Shown here one piece after another: positions 44,488 through 53,935 of a DNA stretch of 62,351 nucleotides. Within the stretch, counting starts at the first letter, position 1; every line of letters begins with the position of its first letter. This DNA comes from Oligoflexia bacterium. Lineage in GTDB: Bacteria; Bdellovibrionota; Bdellovibrionia; JABDDW01. The stretch covers positions 1 to 62,351 of the forward strand of contig JAWXAT010000017.1 in assembly GCA_034439615.1 (NCBI GenBank), in the 5' to 3' direction. A program made the position numbers and the translations under genes. The notes below the pieces were generated by a model. That model did no database searches and was not told the DNA's origin. It worked only from the letters and a program-made list of their open reading frames with translations.

Positions 44488-45309
44488 TCACTGAAGAATA
44501 ATCGTCTTCCAATCTGTGCCACCGCGACCATCATGGAGCACTACGGTGAGTTGTACAAGTGATCGTGTTTTTGGCGCGGGGGCTGTCCATTGATTGTTTT
44601 TATCACCGCTAAAAGTGCGTGTGGCCTCCATGGTGCCCTCTGTTTGAAACCACGTGATGAGAATGTCTTCTTGAACATTGCGTGTGTTATTTAGTGCGTC
44701 CATAAAAGTATAATTTTCATAACTAGCTGAGGGTATTGTCGCCTCTAATGTCACAGTACCTGTTCCTATTAGGTCATTATCGGCAAGTGTTACCGTGTTT
44801 CGCGTAAGTGCTGTGACACTGGGATTATTATTTTTTGTAGCTTTTGAAGTTACGACAATTCTTTTAAAAGCGGTAACGGTCTCACTCCCTGCTGTCACTG
44901 TGAGGGAGACAATGTAGTTAACACCATTATGTGCTTGTGCAGCTGAAACGAGCGCCAGCATGGTTAACGCAATGGTTTCTGCTCCAGCATTTGATGTGGT
45001 AGCTGAACCTAAAGAAATTTTATCTGGAGCATCGACACATTGAAAACGCGTTGAAGATGAAGTGGGAAGTTCACGGCAGCCGACCCAAGTGTACGTGATT
45101 GTGCGACCGGCTCCATCGGGGTCAAGTACTAATGCAGAGACAACGGGTATTGCGTCGCCAATTGAAACTTCAGGGGCTGTACTTTTCATGGCCAAAATTC
45201 GCAAAGAATTCACAAGATTATATTTAGGCAATTTAGATTCAGTACAAGCTGTAAATACAGTGGTGCTTGCAAAAATAAGAATTGTTAAAAATAAGTTTTT
45301 ATAAAACAT
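44488..45309 (-). CDS. lipoprotein with PKD/cadherin-like domains
   Basis: 273 aa. Signal peptide with lipobox VFTAC (Cys21), so a lipid-anchored protein, probably on the outer membrane. Two beta-sandwich-like repeats follow (VVSALVLDPDGAGRTITYTWVGC at about 55-80 and ILITWFQTEGTMEATRTFSG further on), the pattern of PKD or similar Ig-like folds. Its start overlaps the TonB-dependent-receptor stop (TAATG), so it is probably a surface partner of that receptor, analogous in role to SusD but unrelated in sequence. Confidence 0.75.
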   Translation of the reverse strand: MFYKNLFLTILIFASTTVFTACTESKLPKYNLVNSLRILAMKSTAPEVSIGDAIPVVSALVLDPDGAGRTITYTWVGCRELPTSSSTRFQCVDAPDKISLGSATTSNAGAETIALTMLALVSAAQAHNGVNYIVSLTVTAGSETVTAFKRIVVTSKATKNNNPSVTALTRNTVTLADNDLIGTGTVTLEATIPSASYENYTFMDALNNTRNVQEDILITWFQTEGTMEATRTFSGDKNNQWTAPAPKTRSLVQLTVVLHDGRGGTDWKTIILQ

Positions 45310-47525
45310 TAAAACTCCGCTCTCAAGCCAAAGCTTGGAATTAGAGGAAGGCCTGTGATGTATTCTTTTTGCGAAAAATTATAACTATAACTTATGCTTT
45401 CAACATTTTTTGAATTTGTTAAATTTTGAATATCTAAGTAAGTATTGAGAATCCAGGTGTTGTAGACCCATCTTTTGTCGATTCGAAAATCAATTTGAAA
45501 AAATGCGGGCAATCTTTCTGAATACGCAGAGCCATATTCGGGGGCATAGGTGTCATTGTCTGCATCAAAGCGAGCGCCCACAATTGGAGTTTTTGGATTG
45601 CCCGTGACATAGCGGCCCCGCAAGCCATATTCCCAACTCGTTGTTGTTTTGTAGTTTGCCACTAACGTGACGTTATGGGTTTGATCATATTTAAAAGTAT
45701 GTTCTGAAGCATCGGGTTCTGTGCGTGTGCTGCGTGAGAGAGTGTAGCTAAGCCAACCAGCCCATTGATTTTTTGCAAACCTCATCATGAGTTCTGCTCC
45801 TACAATGCGGCCAATGCCATCATTTGAATAACGCATTCTAGAGTTTGTAATGATGAGATCGCGTAAATCTTTGTAAAATAAATCTGTTTCCAGTGTGAAA
45901 CTATTAAACCAAGCTAGATTGGGGTTTGCTTCTGCACCTAAAACATAATGAATAGCGTGGGGTGATCGAATACCTGGATTTCCATACACAGAGTCTGTGA
46001 ATTGTGGATTTGGTGGTTGATAATAAAGTCCTGAACTTGCTCGTAAAGCAAAAGAATCACTAAGTGCGTAACGACTGGAGAGTCGAGGCGAGGCGAGAGT
46101 TTCTTGGGTAATTTTAAAGCGATCTACGCGTACACCTGGGGTGAGAGTCCATTTTTCAGAATCTTCAAGTAAACCAACTCTATGTTCAGTAAATACAGCT
46201 GTCTGTGCTTCTTTGGGATGTGTTTCATTCTCAACAAGATTGGCGACAGTAATTGGATTTCCGAATGTTAGTGGAATTTTATATTTTACTGTACCTTCCC
46301 AATAAACATTATCAACGCCAATACGTGTGGCGTTTCTAGTGTTATGTCGATGTTCCCAATCGGTACGAATAGAAATATTTTTTGTAGCTAAGTCGAAATA
46401 ATAATCGCCTATGTCAAAATGAACATTATCTACACCGTAGGCTGTTGAAAATTTAAACGTATCGGTTTCTGAAATTTTGTCTGTGTAAGTTCCGATGACG
46501 CGGTAAAATTTTGTAATGTTGTTGAGATTGCCCCGTATAGCGGGTTCTGTGTCTCTGGGTTCTTTAATTAAAAAAGAAAGCTCATCGTAAGAACCTAATA
46601 ATGAAAACTTTAGTTTTTTGGTTTCAGAGATTTTATTAGTGGCGGTGATAAGGCCATCGTAATAATAGGGGGCTACAGAAAATTCAAAACTTTTATTATT
46701 TTTTGCAACGGCTTTAAGTACATCGCCAATATAACTGCGTCGACCAGTGATTCCTAAACTCCAATTTGAACCCAGTGGAGTTTCAATTAAGAGCCCCGCA
46801 TTGATAACGTCGGCAAAAATATACCCGTGCATGCGATCAGTTTTCGGATCACGAAGAGTGGTGCCTATGATACCGCTTGTGACTCTTCCGTACGGTGAGC
46901 CAAAACCACCGGGGAGATAAATCACCTCGTCTAAAAGGTCTGTATTTACAACGCTAGCGAGACCACCGAAATGAAAAATTATTGGCACTTCATGGCCGTC
47001 GATTAAATAATGAGTGTCATTAGGATCACTGCCACGAATGATTACGTTGGCAGAAGTTGCTGATGAACGTGCAACGCCAGGCAATGTTTGAACTGCGCGC
47101 AGTGTATCGCCGCCGGTACCTGCAATTTTTGAAGCGTCAGCGGCCGAAATATTTTTTTGACTAACTTGTACTGTATTAGCTTTGGTTTGAACTGTGGTTT
47201 CATAGGGATTGTAAGTTGATTTTTCAACAAGCAGTTCAACTGAGCCATTATGTGGTACGTCAAAATCAATTCTTGTTTTGATGTAACCGGGAATATTCAC
47301 GTGAGCAGAGTGTTTACCATCGGGGAGTGTGGTTTCAAATTCTCCTTTTTCATTTGTGGTAACCCGTGTTTTTTCTGGTAAAATAAAAAATGTGATATCG
47401 GTAAATGGAGTTCGTGTGCCTAGCTCCATGAGACGCCCTTTAATTGGTGTGTCGGCATTTACATTGAAAGATAAAATTAAAATAAAAAGTGAACTTAAAA
47501 ATCTTATCACGTGTTGTTCTTTCAT
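45309..47525 (-). CDS. TonB-dependent outer-membrane receptor
   Basis: 738 aa with a signal peptide (about 1-24). N-terminal carboxypeptidase-regulatory-like domain (KGRLMELGTRTPF...TTNEKGEFETTLPDGKH), then a plug domain (DTLRAVQTLPGVARSS, VIIRGSDPNDTHYLIDGHEVP, YGRVTSGIIG) and a 22-strand-type barrel ending in Phe (PSFGLRAEF). Imports a ligand using proton-motive force through TonB. Ligand unknown. It overlaps tonB by 4 nt and the lipoprotein by 1 nt. Confidence 0.93.
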   Translation of the reverse strand: MKEQHVIRFLSSLFILILSFNVNADTPIKGRLMELGTRTPFTDITFFILPEKTRVTTNEKGEFETTLPDGKHSAHVNIPGYIKTRIDFDVPHNGSVELLVEKSTYNPYETTVQTKANTVQVSQKNISAADASKIAGTGGDTLRAVQTLPGVARSSATSANVIIRGSDPNDTHYLIDGHEVPIIFHFGGLASVVNTDLLDEVIYLPGGFGSPYGRVTSGIIGTTLRDPKTDRMHGYIFADVINAGLLIETPLGSNWSLGITGRRSYIGDVLKAVAKNNKSFEFSVAPYYYDGLITATNKISETKKLKFSLLGSYDELSFLIKEPRDTEPAIRGNLNNITKFYRVIGTYTDKISETDTFKFSTAYGVDNVHFDIGDYYFDLATKNISIRTDWEHRHNTRNATRIGVDNVYWEGTVKYKIPLTFGNPITVANLVENETHPKEAQTAVFTEHRVGLLEDSEKWTLTPGVRVDRFKITQETLASPRLSSRYALSDSFALRASSGLYYQPPNPQFTDSVYGNPGIRSPHAIHYVLGAEANPNLAWFNSFTLETDLFYKDLRDLIITNSRMRYSNDGIGRIVGAELMMRFAKNQWAGWLSYTLSRSTRTEPDASEHTFKYDQTHNVTLVANYKTTTSWEYGLRGRYVTGNPKTPIVGARFDADNDTYAPEYGSAYSERLPAFFQIDFRIDKRWVYNTWILNTYLDIQNLTNSKNVESISYSYNFSQKEYITGLPLIPSFGLRAEF

Positions 47526-48151
47526 TTTTGTATCACGAATTTATAGCTGTATCGAATTACCACGGGCACAGCTTTTTCACCAACTTTAGCTGGTGAAAAT
47601 AAGAATTGTTTTGCAGCTTCAAGGGCTGCTTCATTGAGTCCGTAACCTGGGCCGCGCACGAGTTTTACTTTTTTAACTCTACCTTCTCCATCAATGTAGA
47701 GATCCATTACTACTGCACCTTCAACACCTTTTTGTTTTGCGTCTCGCGGGTAGGGTGTGCGTACATCATTTTGAAGCATCGGCCATTTGTTGACTAAGAA
47801 ATCTTCGGTCGCAGGAGGAAGTCCGTCATCTGTTGGTGGTAAATTATCTGGCGCTTTAGAAAGTGTATTTCCAATTTTTGCAGCCGTATCTGATTCGCTC
47901 ACTGTAGAATTACGTGAGACACCCGTTGTCGGTACAGCTTTCTTAGAGGTTTTGGAAGTTTGAGTAGGAATAATCATGGGCTTAACTGGCTGCGTGTTGA
48001 GTGGTGTAGTTGGAGTTTCAATAATTGAGACTTCAAGTGTTGTGGATTGTGTGGGGTTATAGTTTTGAAAACCAACTAATAAGCCGAGTAAAAAACCATG
48101 TAAAAAAATCGAAAGCGCCAGAGAAATCTCAAGGGCGGCAAGCTTTTTCAT
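47522..48151 (-). CDS. tonB: TonB-family energy transducer
   Basis: 209 aa. N-terminal membrane anchor (about 10-28), a Thr/Pro-rich spacer, and a C-terminal TonB domain (PYPRDAKQKGVEGAVVMDLYIDGEGRVKKVKLVRGPG, FSPAKVGEKAVPVVIRYSYKF). The YP motif typical of receptor contact is present. ExbB and ExbD are not encoded in the window, so the motor must come from elsewhere. First gene of the operon, stop overlapping the receptor start (ATGA). Confidence 0.9.
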   Translation of the reverse strand: MKKLAALEISLALSIFLHGFLLGLLVGFQNYNPTQSTTLEVSIIETPTTPLNTQPVKPMIIPTQTSKTSKKAVPTTGVSRNSTVSESDTAAKIGNTLSKAPDNLPPTDDGLPPATEDFLVNKWPMLQNDVRTPYPRDAKQKGVEGAVVMDLYIDGEGRVKKVKLVRGPGYGLNEAALEAAKQFLFSPAKVGEKAVPVVIRYSYKFVIQK

Positions 48152-48211
48152 GACCGTAAGATCGCTGATTTGGCTTCAAGAGTCTAGGTCAATGTGGTAG
48201 TGATTTGAGGC

Positions 48212-48799
48212 ATGAAAAGAATTTGTGTTTTTTGTGGTTCAAATCCAGGAAATCGACTTGAGTATCTAACTGCAGCCAAAGAACTTGGACATCTTTTAGC
48301 AGCTAAAAAGATCGGCCTAGTATACGGCGGTGCTAGCATCGGAATCATGGGCGCTATTGCCAATGCCGTGCTTGAAAAAGGTGGTGAAGTCATTGGTGTA
48401 ATGCCTCAACATCTGGTTGATCGTGAGGTGGCCCATAAAAACTTAACGACTCTTCACGTAGTCAAAACCATGCATGAACGTAAAGCTTTGATGGAAAAAC
48501 TTTCCGATGCCTTTATTGCGTTACCCGGTGGCTTTGGCACATTAGATGAATTTTGTGAGATATTAACTTGGTCACAACTTGGTTTTCATAAAAAGCCTTC
48601 AGGATTACTTAATATCGTGGGCTACTATGATTTATTTATTAAATTTATCAACAATTGTAATGCTGAAGGTTTAATACGTAAAGAAAATCACGAGATGATG
48701 TTTGCTGCATCAAATGCCAAAGACTTACTTAAAATTTTTGACGACTATATTGCTGCCACAAACAATCTCGAACCAAAATCACGATTTATGGAAAGTTGA
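48212..48799 (+). CDS. LOG family nucleoside 5'-monophosphate phosphoribohydrolase
   Basis: 195 aa. VFCGSNPGN at the start and the signature PGGFGTLDEFCEILTWSQLG are the LOG/TIGR00730 motif. The enzyme releases a base from nucleoside 5'-monophosphates (cytokinin ribotides or AMP). It lies 7 nt upstream of an MFS transporter with a shared transcript, which could export or import related metabolites, an inference only. Confidence 0.9.
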   Translation: MKRICVFCGSNPGNRLEYLTAAKELGHLLAAKKIGLVYGGASIGIMGAIANAVLEKGGEVIGVMPQHLVDREVAHKNLTTLHVVKTMHERKALMEKLSDAFIALPGGFGTLDEFCEILTWSQLGFHKKPSGLLNIVGYYDLFIKFINNCNAEGLIRKENHEMMFAASNAKDLLKIFDDYIAATNNLEPKSRFMES

Positions 48800-48806
48800 C
48801 AAAATA

Positions 48807-50012
48807 ATGAATGTTACAACTCTAAGAGAACGCCCATTGATTCTTACGCTTGCCTTAATTTTATTTATGCATGTCGTAGATTTCATGCTGATCATGCCCC
48901 TTGGACCACAGCTCATGCGCACACTTTCAATTACTCCAAAACAATTTGGTATAGTTGTGTCTTCTTATATTTTTAGTGCAAGTGCCATGGGTCTTTTGGC
49001 TGCGGCATTTATTGATCGCTTTGACTATAAAAAATCATTACTCGTTCTTTATTTTGGTATGATGCTCGGCAACCTTGCGTGCGGCCTTTCTCAAACATAC
49101 GAAGTTCTTGTTTTAGCGCGTATTATTACAGGTGGCTTTGGTGGTGTACTGAGTGGTTTATGTTTAGCAATTGTCAGCGATGTCGTACCCGGGCCAAGAC
49201 GAGGTGCCGCCATCGGATTAGTTATGGCTTCGTTTCCTTCAGCTTCTGTTCTTGGAGTTCCCATCGGATTATATTTTGGCACACATTGGGATTGGCACAT
49301 GCCTTTTCTTATTTTAGCCGGATTAGGTGTGCCCGTTTTGGCAATGTCTTATTATGTATTGCCTAGTATGAAAAAACATCCTTTGTCGCCCATAGCAAAA
49401 CATCCACTTCGAACAATAACTGATTTGTTTACTGCACCAGAGAATGTTCGTGGCCTGCTTTTGTTCGCAGTTTTGGGATTATCAAGTTTTTCGGTAATTC
49501 CTTTTTTAAGCCCTTATCTAGTTGCTAATGGTGGAATTGCTGAGGCGGATTTGGTTTACACTTACTTCGCCGGTGGAGCCTGTAACCTTTTTGCAATGCC
49601 ATTCATTGGTAGATGTGCAGATCGATTCGGTAAATATAGAGTATTTTTAATCACAGCTATAATTTCTATCATTCCCATAGCGATAGTAACAAATCTTCAG
49701 CAAATTTCTTTATTCATGGGGATGTTTATCACTACATTTTTTATGATCTTTGTTTCAGGTAGAGCGGTTACGGCCATGTCTTTAATTTCAATCACTGTTA
49801 AGCCGTCAATTCGAAGTAGCTTTATGTCCCTTAATTCATCGGTGCAGCAGTTCTCCTCCGGAATTGCGTCATTTATGGCGGGAAATATTATTGTTAAATC
49901 TGCTACCGGGCAGCTTTTACACTATAATGTGGTTGGTTATATTTCAGTTGCGGCTACTCTGCTTAGCCTCTATCTTGGCTCACGACTCATACCACTTAAG
50001 GAAGAATTATGA
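48807..50012 (+). CDS. MFS transporter
   Basis: 401 aa from the ATG at 48807, 7 nt after the LOG gene. Twelve-helix major facilitator pattern with the motif-A-like loop DRFDYKKS and two homologous halves. The MFS drug/sugar-type sequence GVPIGLYFGTHWDWHMPF is visible in the first half. Substrate cannot be given. It overlaps the symporter start by 4 nt. Confidence 0.88.
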   Translation: MNVTTLRERPLILTLALILFMHVVDFMLIMPLGPQLMRTLSITPKQFGIVVSSYIFSASAMGLLAAAFIDRFDYKKSLLVLYFGMMLGNLACGLSQTYEVLVLARIITGGFGGVLSGLCLAIVSDVVPGPRRGAAIGLVMASFPSASVLGVPIGLYFGTHWDWHMPFLILAGLGVPVLAMSYYVLPSMKKHPLSPIAKHPLRTITDLFTAPENVRGLLLFAVLGLSSFSVIPFLSPYLVANGGIAEADLVYTYFAGGACNLFAMPFIGRCADRFGKYRVFLITAIISIIPIAIVTNLQQISLFMGMFITTFFMIFVSGRAVTAMSLISITVKPSIRSSFMSLNSSVQQFSSGIASFMAGNIIVKSATGQLLHYNVVGYISVAATLLSLYLGSRLIPLKEEL

Positions 50013-51277
50013 AAAAACACGTTCAACTCTTAATTGCCTTGGTACTCGGAATGCTCGCAGGCGTTTTACTGCATCCGTATTCTGATGTCGTGTGGCTTAA
50101 TCAGGTCAACACCAACTTCTTGCAACCTGTGGGACAAATCTTTTTACGACTGATTTTTATGATCGTTGTACCTATGATTTTTTCTGCCATGGTCATTGGA
50201 GTATTTGAATTAGGAAAAGGTCGTGGCCTAGGGCGCGTTGCTGGTCGGACAATGTTTTTTACACTTATTGCCAGCACATTTTCAGTATTCATTGGAATAC
50301 TTTTGGTAAATGCTTTTCAACCCGGCAGAGGTTTAACACTCGACTCTAATTTGATTAGTCAGCAATCGGCATCAGTTACAAAACTTCAACAAAATGCGGA
50401 TGCTGCAAAACCACTGACCCAAATATTAGTTGAACTCATACCTAAAAATCCACTTGATGCAGCTGTTCGAGCGTTTGATGGTGAGATGATTGCATTTATG
50501 TTTTTTGCTCTTATCTTTGGATTTGCTCTAAGCCTTTCTGCTGGACGAGAGAAAAAAGAAAATGTTCTGATTTCAGTTTTAGAACAGATTTTTGCTGTAT
50601 GTATGAAGGTCGTAGATTTTGCCATGGTGCTTGCACCCTATGCGGTGTTTTGTTTAGTATTCAACACGACATTTAAATTTGGGCATGGCGTATTTAAATC
50701 TGTATTAGCTTACGTACTTGTTGTTGTGTTCGGTCTTTTAATTCAACAATTTGTTGTTTACTCAGCGATGCTCAAAACAATGAGTAAAATTTCTCCATTT
50801 GAATTTTTTAAAAAATGCCGAGAAGTTTATCTCTATGCATTCTCAACAGCTTCATCCAATGCGACTTTGCCCCTGGCCTTAGACACAGCGGAACATAAGC
50901 TTGGGCTGAGACCCGATGTCTCGCGATTTGTTTTAACCGTTGGTTCAACGGCGAATCAAAATGGAACAGCACTTTTTGAAGGCGTGACAGTTCTGTTTTT
51001 AGCGCAAGTATACAATATTGATTTAACACTGGCTCAACAGATTCAAGTGGTCTTGATGTCAATTCTTGCAGGCATCGGCACTGCTGGGGTGCCTGGTGGT
51101 TCATTACCGCTCATTATGATTTTACTCCAATCTGTCGGCATTCCCGCTGAAGGTATGGGTTTGGTTTTGGGAGTCGATAGATTCTTAGATATGTGCCGTA
51201 CCACAGTGAATGTCAGTGGAGACTTAGTAATTGCAGCACTTGTTAATTCAGGGAAAAAAGAAAAATTAGTTGTGTAG
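50009..51277 (+). CDS. dicarboxylate/amino acid:cation symporter (SDF/DAACS)
   Basis: 422 aa. Contains FSTASSNATLPLAL (hairpin HP1), TANQNGTALFEG (NxNGT-type motif), GTAGVPGGSLPL (HP2) and DRFLDMCRTTVNVSGD (substrate-binding helix), matching GltP/DctA-like carriers. The Arg in DMCRTT suggests an amino-acid-dicarboxylate preference of the glutamate/aspartate type. ATGA overlap with the MFS gene. Confidence 0.93.
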   Translation: MKKHVQLLIALVLGMLAGVLLHPYSDVVWLNQVNTNFLQPVGQIFLRLIFMIVVPMIFSAMVIGVFELGKGRGLGRVAGRTMFFTLIASTFSVFIGILLVNAFQPGRGLTLDSNLISQQSASVTKLQQNADAAKPLTQILVELIPKNPLDAAVRAFDGEMIAFMFFALIFGFALSLSAGREKKENVLISVLEQIFAVCMKVVDFAMVLAPYAVFCLVFNTTFKFGHGVFKSVLAYVLVVVFGLLIQQFVVYSAMLKTMSKISPFEFFKKCREVYLYAFSTASSNATLPLALDTAEHKLGLRPDVSRFVLTVGSTANQNGTALFEGVTVLFLAQVYNIDLTLAQQIQVVLMSILAGIGTAGVPGGSLPLIMILLQSVGIPAEGMGLVLGVDRFLDMCRTTVNVSGDLVIAALVNSGKKEKLVV

Positions 51278-51284
51278 TAACCGC

Positions 51285-51962
51285 TTAATGAAAATCAACT
51301 TTACCTGTATCTAAATAATAAAGTGCCGAAGCTATTTTTAATTTTCCGGTACTAATTTTAGCTTCAAGAATCTTTGAGCGCTTTGCAAGATCACGCGCAA
51401 CTCCTTTTGCATTTATAGAAGCTTCTTCAGCGACATCAGTTTCTGCAGGACCACGTGCCGCGGAGCTGATGCGGGGTTTGATGTCGCCAATTAATTTATC
51501 AAGGCTTGGGCTGCCATTACTTTCACCCTCTTTTGCATTAAGAGCTGCCTTGATAGCGCCACAACTTGTATGACCCATTACTAAAATTAATTTTGAACCT
51601 AAATTTTCAACTGCAAATTCAACACTTGCGAGTACAGATGAATCTATTGCTTCGCTCGCAACACGAATGGTGAAAATTTCACCTAAGGCTTGATCAAAAA
51701 CATGTTCAGGTGGAACCCGTGAATCAGAGCATGACAAAACAATTGTGTGGGGGTGTTGACCCTTGGTTAAACGTTTTCGATCATCGGTTGAGTTGCCATC
51801 TTTTCTCATTCTATTTTTATAAAATCGAGTGTTCCCACTTTTTAGTAATTCAATGGCAGCGTCTGCGTTTACTGTGTGATTAGATTCATGAGCACTTGCT
51901 GTGGCGGCGTAAGCGAAAAAAAGAAAACTCAACAATGTGATGAGGTGTCGAAAATATTCCAT
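51285..51962 (-). CDS. exported beta-class carbonic anhydrase
   Basis: 225 aa from the ATG at 51962, chosen because AAGGGG is upstream and a signal peptide follows (FLFFAYAATASA-H). LSCSDSRVPPEHVFD (Cys zinc ligand, Asp/Arg dyad) and GHTSCGAIKAA (His and Cys zinc ligands) are the full beta-CA active site. A periplasmic location is unusual for this class but known. It hydrates CO2 to bicarbonate at the cell surface. Confidence 0.92.
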   Translation of the reverse strand: MEYFRHLITLLSFLFFAYAATASAHESNHTVNADAAIELLKSGNTRFYKNRMRKDGNSTDDRKRLTKGQHPHTIVLSCSDSRVPPEHVFDQALGEIFTIRVASEAIDSSVLASVEFAVENLGSKLILVMGHTSCGAIKAALNAKEGESNGSPSLDKLIGDIKPRISSAARGPAETDVAEEASINAKGVARDLAKRSKILEAKISTGKLKIASALYYLDTGKVDFH

Positions 51963-52037
51963 GGCATCGCCCCTTAAATTTTTGTTTATAATATAATGGT
52001 GACATAAGGTGAACAAATTGTGAAGGGCTGGATAGAT

Positions 52038-52817
52038 TTAGAAATTCAACGCGACGTTGGGCCCGCTGTTTTGTGGTGAATGACTTGAGTGACTTACGAT
52101 CCCTTCTTTATTTAAAGTGTAAATATTAAAAATATGTCGAATAACGGGCTGAGCGACGTTGCGCACAGGAATACCTCCAGGTGTTACTCCTTTTTCAATT
52201 CCTCTGTGTGCGTGTCCATGAAAAACAATATCTGCACCTGCGGCATCAATAGCTTCAGCAAAAAGGTAGCTTCCTAAAAAGGGGTAAATTTCTTTTTTCT
52301 CACCAGTAAGTGTTCCAGGAATGGGGGAGTAGTGCATCAGTACGATTTTATAATCTGTCTTCATTGCTAGAAGTGAATCGTGCAGGCCATGAGCCAGGAT
52401 TTTAGTATGATGTATGAACGCTTTCATTTCTTTTTCACCAAAGTCACTACCGCAAGCCCCCATAAATCCACCACCAAAACCTTTGAGGCCGACAATACCT
52501 ACGGCAGATTTTTGAACTTCAACGACACAGGTTTTATTTTCAAGAACATTCACATTCGCAGATTCAAGAATTTTACAAACCTCTGGAACTTGATCTGTGT
52601 GAAAATCATGGTTTCCTAAAACAGCAAATACAGGCACGGGTGAGTTATGAAGTTCTTTTGCAAGGATGTTTGCTTCTTCTGCATGACCCGTCTGAGTGAG
52701 ATCACCAGCAAGTAAGAGTAAATCAGCTTTTTGATTTAAATTTTCAAGGTGAGGTTTAAATTTGCCTTGAGAATTTCGATCAAAATGAATATCTCCTGCT
52801 GCGGCAATTCGTATCAT
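52038..52817 (-). CDS. calcineurin-like metallophosphoesterase
   Basis: 259 aa. Full metal-binding motif set: DIH (Asp9, His11), GDLT (Asp39), GNHD (68-71), a later LMHYSP and GHAHRG. Members hydrolyse phosphodiesters or phosphomonoesters. It starts in a 4-nt overlap (ATGA) with the nucleotidyltransferase-BON gene, so the two enzymes are co-translated and likely act on the same nucleotide or modification, one adding and one removing it, as hypothesis. Confidence 0.9.
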   Translation of the reverse strand: MIRIAAAGDIHFDRNSQGKFKPHLENLNQKADLLLLAGDLTQTGHAEEANILAKELHNSPVPVFAVLGNHDFHTDQVPEVCKILESANVNVLENKTCVVEVQKSAVGIVGLKGFGGGFMGACGSDFGEKEMKAFIHHTKILAHGLHDSLLAMKTDYKIVLMHYSPIPGTLTGEKKEIYPFLGSYLFAEAIDAAGADIVFHGHAHRGIEKGVTPGGIPVRNVAQPVIRHIFNIYTLNKEGIVSHSSHSPQNSGPNVALNF

Positions 52818-53782
52818 ACGACGGCCTCAGCCCCTTCTGGGCCAGGAAGCACAGGTACGGTGATTTGATTATCGACTTCACATGCTGGGACAATAGTTTT
52901 GATTACCTCAATAATGGCTAGTTTTTGTTCTTCACTGGCGCATTCTCCACGAACAAGAATGTGATTTTGTTCTGCGACAATTTTTATATTTTGATCACCG
53001 GTACGACTATCTTGGGCTAATGCATCTTTAATACGACCCACAACGTAAACATCATTTTCAACCCGCCTATGAAGTGAGAATCCACCAAGTGGGCTTGTCG
53101 ATTGTTGAAAAGACCCAACAGCATTTTGTGCATGAGCTTGATCATCTTCAAAAATAGATTTAAAAAGTGTTTGTATAATTCTATTGGGCACAAGAATGTC
53201 ATTAGATTGGCCATAAATCAGCAAAGCTAAAACTCTTCTCGGGGCACGTCGGGCGCGCTTTAATAAATATTCCCAATCGAGATGAGCATGAGACAAAACA
53301 GCTAGAGCATCATGCCAATGGTGTGGGCCAATTTCATTATGAACAGCTGACTTGATAATAATGAAATCTTCAGGTGCAACGACTTTAACTTGTCGGTCAT
53401 GAAAATTGATGGCTCTTGCACGTTTGTGCATTTCATCATCGAAGTACATATCTCCGGATGATTTAAAAATGATGTCGACTAGGATGTCTTCCTTCCAGCC
53501 TTTAAAAAGCCAATTGTAATCAGTTTTTTCTGTCAAAAAATGATTCTTAGCCAATGCGTCAATTGCAGCTTCAGCATCTTCTGGTCGGACAAAAATGTCT
53601 ATGTCATGTGTCGATCTGGGACGGCCTAGACCACTTGCTGCAACGCCACCAATAAGTGCGTAGGGTAGTTTTGCAGTTTCAAGGGCATCTAAGGCATCAA
53701 AAAGTGTACGATTAAATCGATCTCCATCTTCAGTGTGTCTAGCACTTACTTGATGAGAGGGATTATTTTTACCTGGCTCCAT
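52814..53782 (-). CDS. nucleotidyltransferase fused to a BON domain
   Basis: 322 aa. The N-terminal half is a polymerase-beta-like nucleotidyltransferase: ALIGGVAASGLGRPRSTHDIDIFV (GG 45-46, DID 60-62), a third acidic residue in EDILVDIIF (about Asp103) and helices of the AbiEii/MNT style. The C-terminal 80 residues fold as a BON domain (VYVVGRIKDALAQDS, IVAEQNHILVRGECAS, ACEVDNQITV), a module that usually binds phospholipid or other ligands. I do not know this fusion. A perfect AAGGAGGT precedes the ATG. The gene is the first of a two-gene operon with the phosphoesterase. Confidence 0.82.
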   Translation of the reverse strand: MEPGKNNPSHQVSARHTEDGDRFNRTLFDALDALETAKLPYALIGGVAASGLGRPRSTHDIDIFVRPEDAEAAIDALAKNHFLTEKTDYNWLFKGWKEDILVDIIFKSSGDMYFDDEMHKRARAINFHDRQVKVVAPEDFIIIKSAVHNEIGPHHWHDALAVLSHAHLDWEYLLKRARRAPRRVLALLIYGQSNDILVPNRIIQTLFKSIFEDDQAHAQNAVGSFQQSTSPLGGFSLHRRVENDVYVVGRIKDALAQDSRTGDQNIKIVAEQNHILVRGECASEEQKLAIIEVIKTIVPACEVDNQITVPVLPGPEGAEAVV

Positions 53783-53935
53783 TTGACCTCCTTAAATAAA
53801 GAACCATGCTTATTCAAGTTCTGCGCCAGAAAATTTATTACAAATTTTGAGCAACAATTATTCACATTGTTTTAACAGTCAGTACAGTGACTAGACTTTG
53901 GATAATCAAGTTCTGGTCTCTGTGCGTATAAATCA

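Noticed and set aside
52038-53782. Nucleotidyltransferase/phosphoesterase pair as an AbiE-type toxin-antitoxin system
   Set aside because: No AbiEi-like DNA-binding antitoxin is encoded beside it. The partner is a metallophosphoesterase, so only the nucleotidyltransferase fold is shared.
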